The translations under genes were made by a program, and so were the position numbers. Of a DNA stretch of 62,500 nucleotides, positions 39,479 to 50,395 are shown piece after piece. The notes beneath the pieces were generated by a model. It was not told where the DNA came from, searched no databases, and worked only from the letters and a program-made list of their open reading frames with translations. The DNA lies in NCBI GenBank assembly GCA_016946835.1, contig JACVTC010000014.1, forward strand, positions 427,501 through 490,000, in the 5' to 3' direction. The stretch's first letter is position 1, and each line of letters starts with the position of its first letter. The DNA is from Neocallimastix lanati (nom. inval.). Its lineage: Eukaryota; Neocallimastigomycota; Neocallimastigomycetes; Neocallimastigales; Neocallimastigaceae.

Positions 39479-40864
39479 TTTAATTTTTCCCTTCCTAACA
39501 AATAAAAAAGAAATAAAACCTAGAAGTAACATCTTTAAAATAGATAGTGTGATGTCCATTAAATTCTCCCCAGATTCATCATTTATTGAACCACTAGGGC
39601 GAGATTCACCCTTCGTGGAAATAGATGATGATCCTGTATTTTCATTATGCCTTATCAGTACGACGTCGACGCTCTTGGATAAGTTTGGTATTTTACAATA
39701 CCTATCAAATAATAGCTCAAATGAACTACTTATGATAGGTATTGCACTTGTTAAGAATTCCGCCAAGCCCACAATTTTTGGAACAGGTGACTCAGATGAA
39801 CCTTTGAAAAGTAGTTCATTTAATTGTCTCTGTTCCCCACTATCGAAATGTAGCTCATTTAAAACTAAAGTCCCACCAAGAAGGAACAAGTATATATAAT
39901 GATTGATATAATCTTCAAAATCAGAAATAGAGTCATAGGAAGAAAGAGGATTAAACGCTCTAATCTTCCTAAGGAATAAAACATAGAGATCATCGATGAA
40001 ATTTAAAGAATTCTATCTAAAAGATGCAAGAGCATCGCATTTAAAAATCCAATGTTCAAAAGATTGTTTATCTTCGCCACAACAGGGGCAAGACTTGGGA
40101 CAATCTTCTGAAACTCTACCCATTCTAATAGCAATAGTAGTATTGTATTTATAACCACAGCGTAAACGTATAATCCACGAAAACCCTAAGTTGAATTGGG
40201 GATATTTTAAGCTAAGCATAATTATAGCTTTATTGTTTGAGAACTTGTTACTATCGTAGTTTTGACCTTTAATACCTTGAAATCTGGAAACTGATTTCCA
40301 GTAACGTTCTAAAATATCGTCATATTTTTCACATTTATATTTTTTTGATTTTTTTATACAGTGTTCTTGATTCTTTAGTCCAGGAATAATGATACATTTT
40401 GGGAATAGATTTAATAAGATCCTTTATAATACAGTTTGATTTACTCCATTTTGCAAAAGATTTAATCTGTAAGGCTGCGCAGACACCAGCAATAGGAGGA
40501 ATGCTTAGATCTCGAGATAAAGCATAAGTGCTCATAATAGAATTATGTCTAATATAATCATTGTCTTCTGAATTTGTTTTACCATTTTTAGAGAAGGAGC
40601 CGATACACTAAAATAGACCAGTATTAATTAATGTTTGAATTCTGGCCGTTCTAGATTTGTTTGAACTAATTGAAATGAATAAACTAATGCATTCTTCACG
40701 GTTGCGAAAACCAAATTGTTCAGTTCTAATGAAATTGTGTGAGAGTGAGTAAGTAGATATTCTATCTGTTATAAATTTTGAAATGATTTTCAGTCCAACA
40801 TTTATGAGAGAAATACCTCGATAATTACTACAATCTGATAAGTCACCTTTCTTAGGGATTAATA

Positions 40865-40868
<4 letters not shown>
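39479..40868 (-). pseudogene. Family-B LINE copy (B1), main part, interrupted by A1
   Basis: The minus strand reads IVLIPKKGDLSDCSNYRGI, then FGFRNREECISLFIS. It jumps near 40670 to SSNKSRTARIQTLIN, so the RT palm (the [FY]ADD region) is missing. It then has ALSRDLSIPPIAG, a CPCCGEDKQSFEHWIFKC knuckle and the family-B C-terminus. The 5' remainder of the same copy lies at 46255-46278, on the other side of A1. The flanking 14 bp gggattaatacaat is present at both 40855-40868 and 46255-46268. It is non-functional. Confidence 0.85.
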
Positions 40869-40901
<33 letters not shown>

Positions 40902-41134
40902 GGCAGCAAACTTGTTTCATCTTTATTAATTAAATATTTGATAAAATACATGTAATAAAATAATAAAAAAAAAAAAAAGATAAAAAAATAAACAAAAAAT
41001 AAAACACAAAATAAAAATAAAATAATGGTATAATATATTCTAGTTTCATTTAATTAATAATTGTAAGACTTCACAAGGCATTATTATACTGAAGTATAAT
41101 AATTAACTTTGACTTCGCAATGTTAATCATAATT

Positions 41135-44100
41135 TTAAGATACAAAATTATGATCTTCATTGGTTGCGCTAGCCCTGCTGGCCTGTCTTACTGTTTCTTC
41201 AGCATTGACGCTCTTGGTAGTAGTAGTACGATTCGATTTGAACCTATTGAACAAAGACCATTGCTGGCCAATAGCAATAGGTATAATCGATTGGAGAAGT
41301 GCCGCAGTAACCACTAAGAACGGAGTATCAGAATAAGCACCTGATTTCATCTGGCATTTATATAGATCCTTCCATTCCCTTGTACTGTTATTAATACTTC
41401 GACCTCCAAGAAGGAAATTAAACACTTTTTCACACACACTAGAATCAATATACACATTATTTTCAATACTATTACTAACATTACTAAAAATACTATTACT
41501 AATATTATTATTACTATTATAACTATTACTATTATTACTATTACTATTATCATTATTACTATTAACAATATCATTTGTTATGTTGCCACGGTAAAAAGCA
41601 TTATATAAAAATAAAATTTTATCATTAACTTTACTACGAGTATGATTGAAAAAGGGACAATCAATTAACCAATGACTTATCCATTGTTTATTACTTTTAC
41701 AACAGGGACAAAAATTAGGACACATTTGGTCCACTATTTTTGCAGCTTTAGCAATTCTAGCATCTAATCTATATCCGCTTCGTGCTCTCAATAGCCAATA
41801 GAAACCATATGAAAGATCAGGATAGTCATAACAAAGTTTTATAAATTTTGATGTTTCTTCGAATTTGTTTTTGTCATAAAACTCAGCTTTAATAGAATTG
41901 ATTTTCATATCTCTTTTCCAATAAAAATCCTTGATTTTATTATCGTTATTACCTCTTTTCTCTAGTTTACGTTTAAGAGTTCTACTTTCTTTTGTCCATG
42001 TATATTTTCTAGATTTTGGAATATTATTAACTAAATAGGAAATAATACAATTTGAATTTTTCCATTTATCAAAACATTTGACCTGAGACAAAGCACACTT
42101 AGCTGACAATGGAGGAATATGTAAATCTTTTGAAATAGAATATACATTAATAAATGATTTGGCTTTTTGTATACCTGCAATCCATTTTAATCCTTTATTA
42201 ATTAATTTCTGAGTATTATTTGTTCTCGTTTTATTCGAACCAAGTAAAGGTGTAAAGTAAGAGACTTTACTAAGTACATAAGAGTTAATTATAATCTTCT
42301 TAAATGGAATAGGAATTTTGGAATTTGAAAGAAATTTACTAACAGAAAAGAGAGCTTTAGTTACTTTAGAGTTAAGTAATTTAATAATAGGTTTCAACGA
42401 TAAGCTTTTATCAAATGGTATACCTAAATAGGTATAACATTTAGTTATTGGAATTGGTTGACCAGCAAGATAAAAAGTAGGATCTCTTTTATTTTGAAAA
42501 AGAGGTATGTCTGGTCGAATCACCATCGTTGCACACTTATTAATTCCAAAATTCATCATATTAAATTTAGCCCATTCATTTACCTTCTTAAGCATTTTTT
42601 TCAACTTAGTTCTTGACGGTGCGCATAGAACAATATCATCTGCAAAGAGTCCACCACAACATCTAGATTCGCCTAAAGGAATTCCAAGTTCTGAAGCATC
42701 ATTAAAAATGTCATTAATAAAAAGATTGAAAAGAATTGGTGATAGTGGACAACCTTGTCTAACTCCTTTCATAATATTAAAAGATTCCGAATATTGATCA
42801 TCAATTTTAACACTAGCTTTGGATGTCAAATATAGATTTTTTATAAATTGATAACATTTACCTCTAATACCTAAAGCATCTAATTTATATAAAATATTAC
42901 CTATTGGAACAGAATCATATGCCTTTTTTAAATCTAGAAAAGCTAGGTAAGTTTCTTTATTATCATTTTTACGCCTTTGACAAATTTCTCGAATTGAAAT
43001 AAATAAACTAACACATTCTTCTTTAGTACGAAATCCAAATTGCTCTGGCCTAATAAAATTATTTTTAAGTCCATATTCTGAAATTCTTTTGGAGACTATT
43101 TTCGAAATGAGTTTAATACCATTGTTAATCAGAGAGATACCTCGATAATTGTCACAATCAGATAGATCATCTCCTTTTTTAGGAATAGATATAATACTTG
43201 CTTCATTCCATGAGCTAGGAAATTCTCCATTCCAAATTCTTGAGTATATCTTCTGTAAACAATTTAAACCAGAAGAAGAATTATTTACTGAATTTTCGTC
43301 ATCCGGAGGAATTAAAGCTTTATAAAATTCAATAGGAATTCCATCCGGGCCTGAAGCTTTAAAATTTGGAGTAGCCAAAATTGCTTCTCTAATTTCTTCT
43401 ATACTGATGTCTTGATTTATATCCCATTCATTGTGTCTCGTATACCTAATTGTTCCATTGGAAAATTTATTATACCATTCGATTAATGCACTATTGATAT
43501 CAGAATGGCTTGAAGCAAGTTTTTTATAGTGATTGTGCCATACTTCTAACTGTTCTTTAGTAGAAGTAGCTAATTTACCATTTTTGTCCTTTACTGGAGA
43601 ATTTGACATATTTTTAAATTTATCTACTTTTGCTGTTGTTTTAAGCCATTTCCAAGCTTTCTTAGGGTTATGAGATTTCATATATTCACATCCTGTATTA
43701 ATCCAATGTTGGTATTCAGTTTTCCTATAAATATTACACATATGATGAATAATTTTACACATTCTATTATATTTATCAATTAATTCTTCAAATTCATCTA
43801 AATTATGATAAGAACCTCTTCTTTTAATGGATTTATATAATTTCATTTTGAGTTTTTGCAAATTAAATATTTTCTGCGACATATGAAAAAAAGATTTTCG
43901 AACTTCTGAAATTGACGTGATATTAAGTTCCTTAGCAATATTGAATGAAGTTGAAATAAATTTCTTTGAAATATCATCAATACTAATATTAGGATCTGGA
44001 ATCACTTCCTCTAATACACTAAAATAGTTGTTGTCAAAAATTGATTCTTTTTCATTTATACATTTTAATATATCCCATTTAACTGTCTTTTTAGGCAGAG

Positions 44101-45348
44101 AGAAAGAATTATCTGAATTAACTGATGAAAAACATTTACCTTTTATTAATAAAGGTTTATGATCCGAAATGGGGGGAAAGTCAATAAAAGTACCATATGA
44201 AAGTAAATCTAACATATGATCATTGACAATCGCATGATCTATATCAGATTCTCTATTACCTCTACTCCATGAAATTGGGGAGCCCCATAAGGGAAGAATT
44301 TTCCAATTACTAAATTTAGAGAGCAAATTACTTAATTTCTCAGTAGGTAAATTAAAATCACCAACCAACATTGAAGGATGAGAAGAGTGACTATTTAACC
44401 AAGACAATATTTCAATTCTAGCAGCTCTAGCATGAAGGCTATGGCCACTATGAGGTACGTACACATTACCAATAGAACATTTAGTGAAATTCCAAAAATT
44501 ATAAGTATACAAGGAAATAATATACTCATAAGTGTTGTTTTCAAGAGAGGCTTGACAAGAATTATGAAACCCTATATAAAGTCCTCTTTTACCGGGAATT
44601 TCATTATTAGCTTTTTTGAAGAAATGTTTGTAGTTTTTTAATGATACTCGACATGGATATTTACTGCTAGAACCTGAACCATTTCCTGTTTCCTGAAAGC
44701 ATAAGAAAAGTGGTTTGTACATTGAAATAAAGAATTCAACACTGTCTTTTTTATCAAAGTTCCATCCATTAGTATTCCAACTGACACATAGAGAAAATTC
44801 TTTAACTGTATTATTATTAATATGAGTGTTATTAATATTATTGGAATTATTATAATTGATTGAACTGAAATTTGAATTTGAATCTGAGCTTGAAACTGAA
44901 TTTAAACATAAATTTGAAATTGAACTTGATCTTGTACTTGAACTTGAACTTGAACTTGAACTTGAACTTGTACTTGAACTTGTACTTGAACTTGAACTTG
45001 AAATTGTACTTGAACTTGGACTTGAACTTGAACTTGAACCTGTACTTGAACTTGTACTTAAACTTGTACTTGAACTTGAACTTGAGCTTGTACTTGAACT
45101 TGTACTTGAACTTGAACTTGAGCTTGTACTTGAACTTGAACATGAATCTGTATTTGAACTTGAATTTGAATTTTGACTTGAATCTGCATTTGAATTTGAA
45201 GTAGTGAATAAGTTGATATTATAAGATGAATTCACTTTTTCTGATAAGGCAAAATGTTTCCTTTTGAGTGAAGAAAAACTGTATTTATGATTCCTTTTGC
45301 TACAATTAATAACGTTAATTGAAGCACGTTTGAAACTATTAACAATAC
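41135..45348 (-). CDS. LINE A1 polyprotein: APE endonuclease, reverse transcriptase, CCHC knuckle (main segment)
   Basis: The open frame continues to 45448, but codons upstream of 45348 come from the target duplication, poly(A) (as poly-Lys) and tail of A2. The genuine protein continues from 46221-46026, and counting shows the two parts join in frame for 1,470 codons including stop. Order (residues of the apparent 1,437-residue frame): Ser/Thr-rich repeat about 85-195; endonuclease with SWNTNGW (about 220), CFQETG, GDFNLPTE (about 363), ESDIDHAI and SDHKPLL (about 428); RT with CDNYRGISL (about 768), FLDLKKAYDS (about 838), GVRQGCPLSP and FADDIVL (about 934); Cys/His knuckle CPNFCPCCKSNKQ...HWLIDC (about 1250). 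All catalytic motifs look intact. The predicted activity is target-primed reverse transcription. Confidence 0.9.
44850..45140 (-). repeat. Ser/Thr-coding minisatellite in LINE A1
   Basis: Variants of (TTGAAC)n/(TTGTAC)n on the plus strand encode a long Ser/Thr run in the element's protein. Phe/Lys-, Leu/Glu- and Asn/Leu-rich open frames in the other phases are shadows of this repeat. Confidence 0.9.
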
Positions 45349-45358
45349 AATCAGTAAT

Positions 45359-45362
<4 letters not shown>

Positions 45363-45398
<36 letters not shown>

Positions 45399-46025
45399 GG
45401 CAGCAAACTTGTTTCATCTTTATTAATTAAATATTTGATAAAATACATGTAATAAAATAAAAAAAAAAAAAAGATAAAAAAATAAACAAAAAATAAAACA
45501 CAAAATAAAAATAAAATAATGGTATAATATATTCTAGTTTCATTTAATTAATATTTGTAAGACTTCACAAGGGCATTATTATACTGAAGTATAATAATTA
45601 ACTTTGACTTCGCAATGTTAATCATAATTTTAAGATACAAAATTATGATCTTCATTGGTTGCGCTAGCCCTGCTGGCCTGTCTTACTGTTTCTTCAGCAT
45701 TGACGCTCTTGGTAGTAGTAGTACGATTCGATTTGAACCTATTGAACAAAGACCATTGATGGCCAATAGCAATAGGTATAATCGATTGGAGAAGTGCCGC
45801 AGTAACCACTAAGAACGGAGTATCAGAATAAGCACCTGATTTCATCTGGCACTTAAATAGATCCTTCCATTCCCTTGTACTGTAATTAATACTTCGACCT
45901 CCAAGAAGGAAATTAAACACTTTTTCACACACACTAGAATCAATATACACATTATTTTCAATACTATTACTAACATTACTAAAAATACTATTACTAATAT
46001 TATTATTACTATTATAACTATTACT
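45363..46025 (-). mobile_element. 5'-truncated LINE copy A2 inserted in A1
   Basis: It begins in the Asn/Ser microsatellite of the C-terminal region, encodes the last roughly 106 residues (YIDSSVCEKVFNFLLGGRSI through SVNAEETVRQASRASATNED, stop near 45630), then the A 3' UTR and a 33-base poly(A) (plus-strand T run 45363-45395). It is flanked by the perfect 14-bp duplication aatcagtaatagat at 45349-45362 and 46026-46039. Near identity to the A1 3' end shows a very recent insertion. Confidence 0.93.
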
Positions 46026-46221
46026 AATCAGTAATAGATGTTAATTCTTCTTCATTACCTACTATTTTAATTTTAAAGAATGCATCATTAAAATTAGCAA
46101 TACGTTTAACTGATAAAACCTTATCATTTAACTCATTCAGAGTTTTCTTTAAATGTCTTCTCATTTTGATTTCTGGCCAAGATCGAAGTCCGCGGATAAA
46201 GAGTAGTTTCGTATTCTCCAT
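46026..46221 (-). CDS. N-terminal segment of the LINE A1 ORF, severed by A2
   Basis: ATG at 46221 opens 65 codons (KLLFIRGLRSWPEIK, then MRRHLKKTLNELNDK) ending at the A2 insertion, where a stop codon is formed immediately. The pattern of strand-helix-strand-strand and the following helix in the other segment resembles an RRM-like or ORF1-type fold, which is inference from pattern only. The segment ends with a base that completes a Cys codon across the insertion, showing it was continuous with the main ORF before A2 arrived. Confidence 0.8.
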
Positions 46222-46254
46222 TGGTATACCGTGGCACCTTGAACCTCTTAGAAT

Positions 46255-46278
46255 GGGATTAATACAATAGAAGCTGAG
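46255..46278 (-). mobile_element. 5' remainder of family-B copy B1
   Basis: Twenty-four bases that read A-S-I-V-L-I-P in the RT frame on the minus strand. They join seamlessly, after removing A1 and one copy of the 14-bp duplication, to KKGDLSDCSNYRG at 40854. The 5' edge abuts the poly(A) of the family-C tail (46279-46301), so B1 was already 5'-truncated when it inserted. Confidence 0.75.
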
Positions 46279-46345
46279 TTTTTTTTTTTTTTTTTTTTTT
46301 TAGACAGGGAAGAGAATACACTTCCAAAACTTTATTAATTTGTTA
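46279..46345 (-). mobile_element. Family-C element 3' end with poly(A)
   Basis: In minus-strand sense it has aaattaataaag, then ttttggaagtgtattctctt, then ccctgtct and a 23-base poly(A). It matches the plus-strand tail at 13698-13759. The upstream body was not recognised, so the copy is either tiny or decayed. Confidence 0.7.
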
Positions 46346-46700
46346 TAATTAGTAAAACATCTTAACCTGACCAATAAAAAATACTACACTAAAAACACTT
46401 AATATTCATGAAAATAACATATATATTTAAAATTCAATTCATTTTTAATTAAATTCTTAAACACAAAAAAAAAAAAAAAAAAAAAAATATTCAAATTACT
46501 TTCTTTTTTATTTTATTTTATTTTATTATATTTTATTTTAATAATTTAATCTTTATTTACTTAGAAATTATTATTCAATTATGTGATTTGATTGTTTGTA
46601 AATGATGTTTGATTTTTAATTAAGTTTATGTATTATTATTTTGTTTTACAAGGGAAAAAAAAAAAAATAAAAAAATAAAGAAAAATCTTATTTAATATTG

Positions 46701-46738
<38 letters not shown>

Positions 46739-46973
46739 CCATTTTTTATAAACAAAAAAAATTTTTTCTTTTTTATTTACAATATATTTTTTTACAAATA
46801 AACTTCACTTTTTACAAATTCTCTTGACTAGCTTAGTATTATTTGTGTTATTTTTGTTCATTTTTGTTTGGATTTTTTATTTTTTTCTTTTTTTCTTTTC
46901 ACTTTTTTGATCTTTTTTTAATTTTTTATTTTAATTTTTAATGTCTTTTTCCAATAGATTAAATTTAATTCAT
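46346..46973. other. AT-rich spacer downstream of AGM1
   Basis: This contains poly-A and poly-T runs (a T run of about 37 near 46702-46738) and the 3' UTR of the mutase gene. No further gene was recognised. Confidence 0.65.
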
Positions 46974-49652
46974 TTATAAGTAGTAAGATGGTCTTTCACC
47001 AACACCACCAAACTTATCGAAAACAATACCAGAAATTGTGTAGTTAAGCTTATCAGCGTTTTCTCTAGTATCAGCTTCAGCGTAAACACGAACAATATCT
47101 TCAGTACCAGATGGTCTGACGAAGCAACGACCATTTGGATATTTCTTTACTTCAGCGAAAATAATATCTTGAAGTTCCTTTGGTGATTCTAATTCAGTAT
47201 CAGCTTTAATACATTTGAATTGATGTCTATCAGCAACCTTAACTTTTTCTTGTCTGCTTGGAAGATCAGTGTATTGAGAATCCCATTGTTCTAAAGTCCA
47301 TTCACGAACAGTTAAAATAGCTTCAACTAAAAGCATATCAGAAATAGCATCACCAACAGCTTGGTTAATAAGTTCAGTTAATCCAGTTAAGCTTTCAATA
47401 GCCTTTTCTTGTTCTGGAGTAGAACCCTTAGCACTCTTGAAAGCCTTAATAGCGGCATCACTGAAAAGAACAGTACCGTGACCATTAGCTTCAAAGTAAA
47501 CACCAACATCGTACTTTAAGGCTTCGTGGTGAAGGTGCTTAACACCAGTTTGAGTGAAAGGAACTGGAACGTTAAGCTTGTTACGAAGGTAATCAGTAGA
47601 ACTACCGTTAGCGTAAGCAGTTTGAACAACACCAATCTTAAGTGGACTTTTACTACCATCTTCTCTTTGAACTTCAATGTTAGCAATCTTTGCCATATCC
47701 ATAATGTAACCAGCAGCTAAAGAGGCAATCTTATCACCATCTAAAAGTCTAAACTTGTTATCTTTTCATATATATATTATTTTTTTAGAAAGTATTAAGA
47801 TATTTATTAGATAAATTATTGTTTCATAAATAATATATTTTATCATTAAAAAAAATACAACTTCATAGTTATATATAATTCTTTTCCTCTTTTAATTATA
47901 CATTCCATAAATATATATACATATTTAATATATATAGTATTTGATTTTATTTATAATTTTTTTATTTACTTATTGTTATATAAATTTATTCGTAAAAAAA
48001 AAAAAAAACTAATATTTACCTTTGTCAGCATAATAATAAACAATACGATCAGCATCACCATCAAGGGAGCAAGCACGAATTCCTGGCTTTAAATCTAATC
48101 CTTCTGGTTTAGCTTGGTTTAACTTAACAAAGTCAGCACCACACTTAAAGTTAAGCTTGCCCTTAGTTGTAATTTGGTCATTTTCAACCTTAATGGCAAT
48201 ATCATCACCCATAACCTTAATTAATTCCTTTAACTTTGGAGCACCAACACCATTGGCACAATCGACATGAAGTTCAGATAACTTTGGCTTGCCAGCCTAT
48301 TATAATAAATACATTATAAAAAATATTTTAAAATTTAATATCTATACCTTAAAAAAAATAATTTAATAACAAATTATTATTACATAATACTTACAATAAA
48401 CTTCTTGAATGCAGTGTGTAATTTGTTATAGTAACCATCAGTAGTTGGTTCACCGTAGGCATCTGGAGTACCCTTAGTGTTAATACATCTAACCATATAA
48501 TGAAGTTGTGGAGTAGTTAACATATCATAGTTCTTAATATCTGCCTTCATGACATTAAGACCATCAAGTAAAGCCTTAACTAAAAGTTCACCACTTGGTC
48601 TATTTTAATTTAATCAAATATTTTATATAATTTTTTAAAAAATAAATATTTATTTATATTTAATAAATTATAAAATTTTAAATTATACTTATTTTGAATT
48701 ATTTAAATTTAATATTTACCTAGTATCTCTAGCAATAACAACACTAGAGTTAACATCCATTGGGATCTTTTCTTCATCAATAACCTTTTTTAAGGAATCT
48801 AACATAGCATCTTCTGTTTCAGCATTAGCTAATTCAGTAGCGTAACCTTCCCAAGATTGCTTTAACATTTCACCCATTGGTTCAACCAACTTGACACCAT
48901 TATCCTATATATTATTGTGTTATTAATTTTTATAATATTATTATTTTATTTTTATTATTATTTTGTTATTATTATTATTATACAACAATTTCAGTATTTT
49001 TAAAAATACGTAATATGAAAACATACAGCTTCTGGGTTGTGAGAAGCAGTGATCATAACACCAATAGTCTTGCCAAGAACCTTGGAACGAAGAACAGCTA
49101 AGAGACCAATACGGAACATAACAGATGGAAGTAAGTCACCCCTTTTTTTAATAACAATAATAAATTATTAATAATAAAATTAATATTACTTATAAAATAA
49201 AAAAAATAACGTTTCATCCTTTATATTTTTAATAATAAGGAAATATTTAGAAATGGTTATATTGAAAATATTATTATTTTTTAATACATATATATTTCCT
49301 TTATATTTTCTTTATATTTTATTATTCGTTATTATTCAACTATTTATTATAAAAACACCAAAACTACCATTTGTAAATAATAAATATCAATTATATCTAT
49401 TATCTTCTTTTTGTTTATTAAATTATTTTCTTATTAAAACACAGATGTAATAAAAACAAAACCAGAAAATAAAAAATTATATATATATATAATAATAATT
49501 ATAATAATAAATAATGAAAAAAAAAACTATTTATAAATAAATATTTACTTAGTACGGAAACCAGCAGTACCATATGTGTAAGTAACAGCTGGTTTTGGCC
49601 AAGCCTTAGCGGCAGTCTTAATAGCTTCAGTAGTAATTCCTCCAAAAGACAT
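46974..49652 (-). CDS. PCM1: Phosphoacetylglucosamine mutase (AGM1/PCM1/PGM3)
   Basis: Six exons join in phase: 49652-49549, 49141-49027, 48904-48720, 48599-48395, 48296-48020 and 47761-46974. They give 557 residues. The protein converts GlcNAc-6-phosphate to GlcNAc-1-phosphate in cytosolic UDP-GlcNAc synthesis, feeding chitin, N-glycans and GPI anchors. All alpha-D-phosphohexomutase signatures of this subfamily are visible: YGTAGFRT near the N-terminus, the phosphoserine loop TASHNPEA (about 66-73), metal-binding DGDADR (about 280-285), the sugar-binding loop FEANGHGT (about 385-392) and the phosphate-binding [16 protein letters not shown] (from about 511). [10 protein letters not shown] and YTDLPSR also match. 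The start is a Met preceded by AT-rich leader, ten codons before a conserved region. Codons are GC-richer than in neighbouring genes, suggesting high expression. Confidence 0.96.
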
Positions 49653-50099
49653 TTTGTATTCTACAATTTATAACATTTAATTAATAATATTTGATTAATA
49701 AATATTTAAATTATTTTTGATATACAAATATTATTATCAAAATAAATACATTCTATTAATTTGATTTATATAAAATAAATTCTTTAAACCATTCTTTTGA
49801 ATATAATATTTTTAAAAACCTAAATTCAAGTATTAATAAAATCATTATCACTTACTTCTAATATTTATTAGTAAATTTAACTAATTAAAAAAAGAGTGAA
49901 GAAAAAAAAAGAAAAAAAATTTTTTTCTTGGTTTATTCATATTTATAGATTAACTATGATCTTTTAAAATGTATTTGACATAATTTATTAAATATGAAAA
50001 TTGTAATATATTGAATTACATAGTCAAAAATATAATGTAATATATAAATGTAAAAATAGTATCATACATTAAATATATATTTTATAATTTGTATTTATT

Positions 50100-50395
50100 T
50101 ATTTATTATTAGTATTTATTATCTATTGTTTATTATTTATTATTTATTATTTATTATTTATTATTTATTATTTATTATTTATTATCTATTGTTATTTATT
50201 ATTATTTATTTATCTATTATTTATTGATTGATTATGTATTATTTATTATTTATTATTTATTATTTATTATTTATTATTTATTATTTATTATTTATTATTT
50301 ATTATTTATTATTTATTATTTATTATTTATTATTTATTATTTATTATTTATTATTTATTATCTATTATTTATTGTTTATTTATTTATTATTTTAG
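50100..50395. repeat. (ATTATTT)n heptanucleotide satellite
   Basis: About 35 heptamers with a few interruptions. This is the reverse complement of the AAATAAT unit at 8600-8945, so the same satellite motif occurs on both strands at distant sites in the window. Confidence 0.9.

Larger units (their letters stand above)
40869..46254 (-). mobile_element. LINE element A1, essentially full length, split by A2
   Basis: An APE-type non-LTR retrotransposon of about 4.7 kb after removing A2. It is bounded by the 14-bp target duplication gggattaatacaat (40855-40868 and 46255-46268) and ends in a 30-base poly(A) (plus-strand T run 40869-40898). The 5' leader is only about 33 bp before an ATG at 46221. 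The element interrupts B1 exactly between codons of its RT region and is itself interrupted at 46026 by A2. The 3' UTR carries AATAAAGATGAAACAAG then TTTGCTGCCGTT, also found in A2 and A3. The clade could not be fixed by eye (L1/Tx1-like is one possibility). Confidence 0.88.

Noticed and set aside
39468-39500. Target-site duplication around LINE copy A3
   Set aside because: Sequence before its 5' end (reading AAATTAAAGTTTTATAA on the minus strand) does not match the bases after its poly(A) (ATAGATGATCTC). Its insertion history stays unresolved.
44850-45204. Three further open frames over the LINE Ser-rich region
   Set aside because: Hexamer-type repeat is open in several phases. Only the minus-strand Ser/Thr frame is continuous with endonuclease and RT.
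49253-49450. Plus-strand 65-codon frame inside the mutase gene
   Set aside because: Lies antisense in intron 1 (49142-49548) and is composition-driven.
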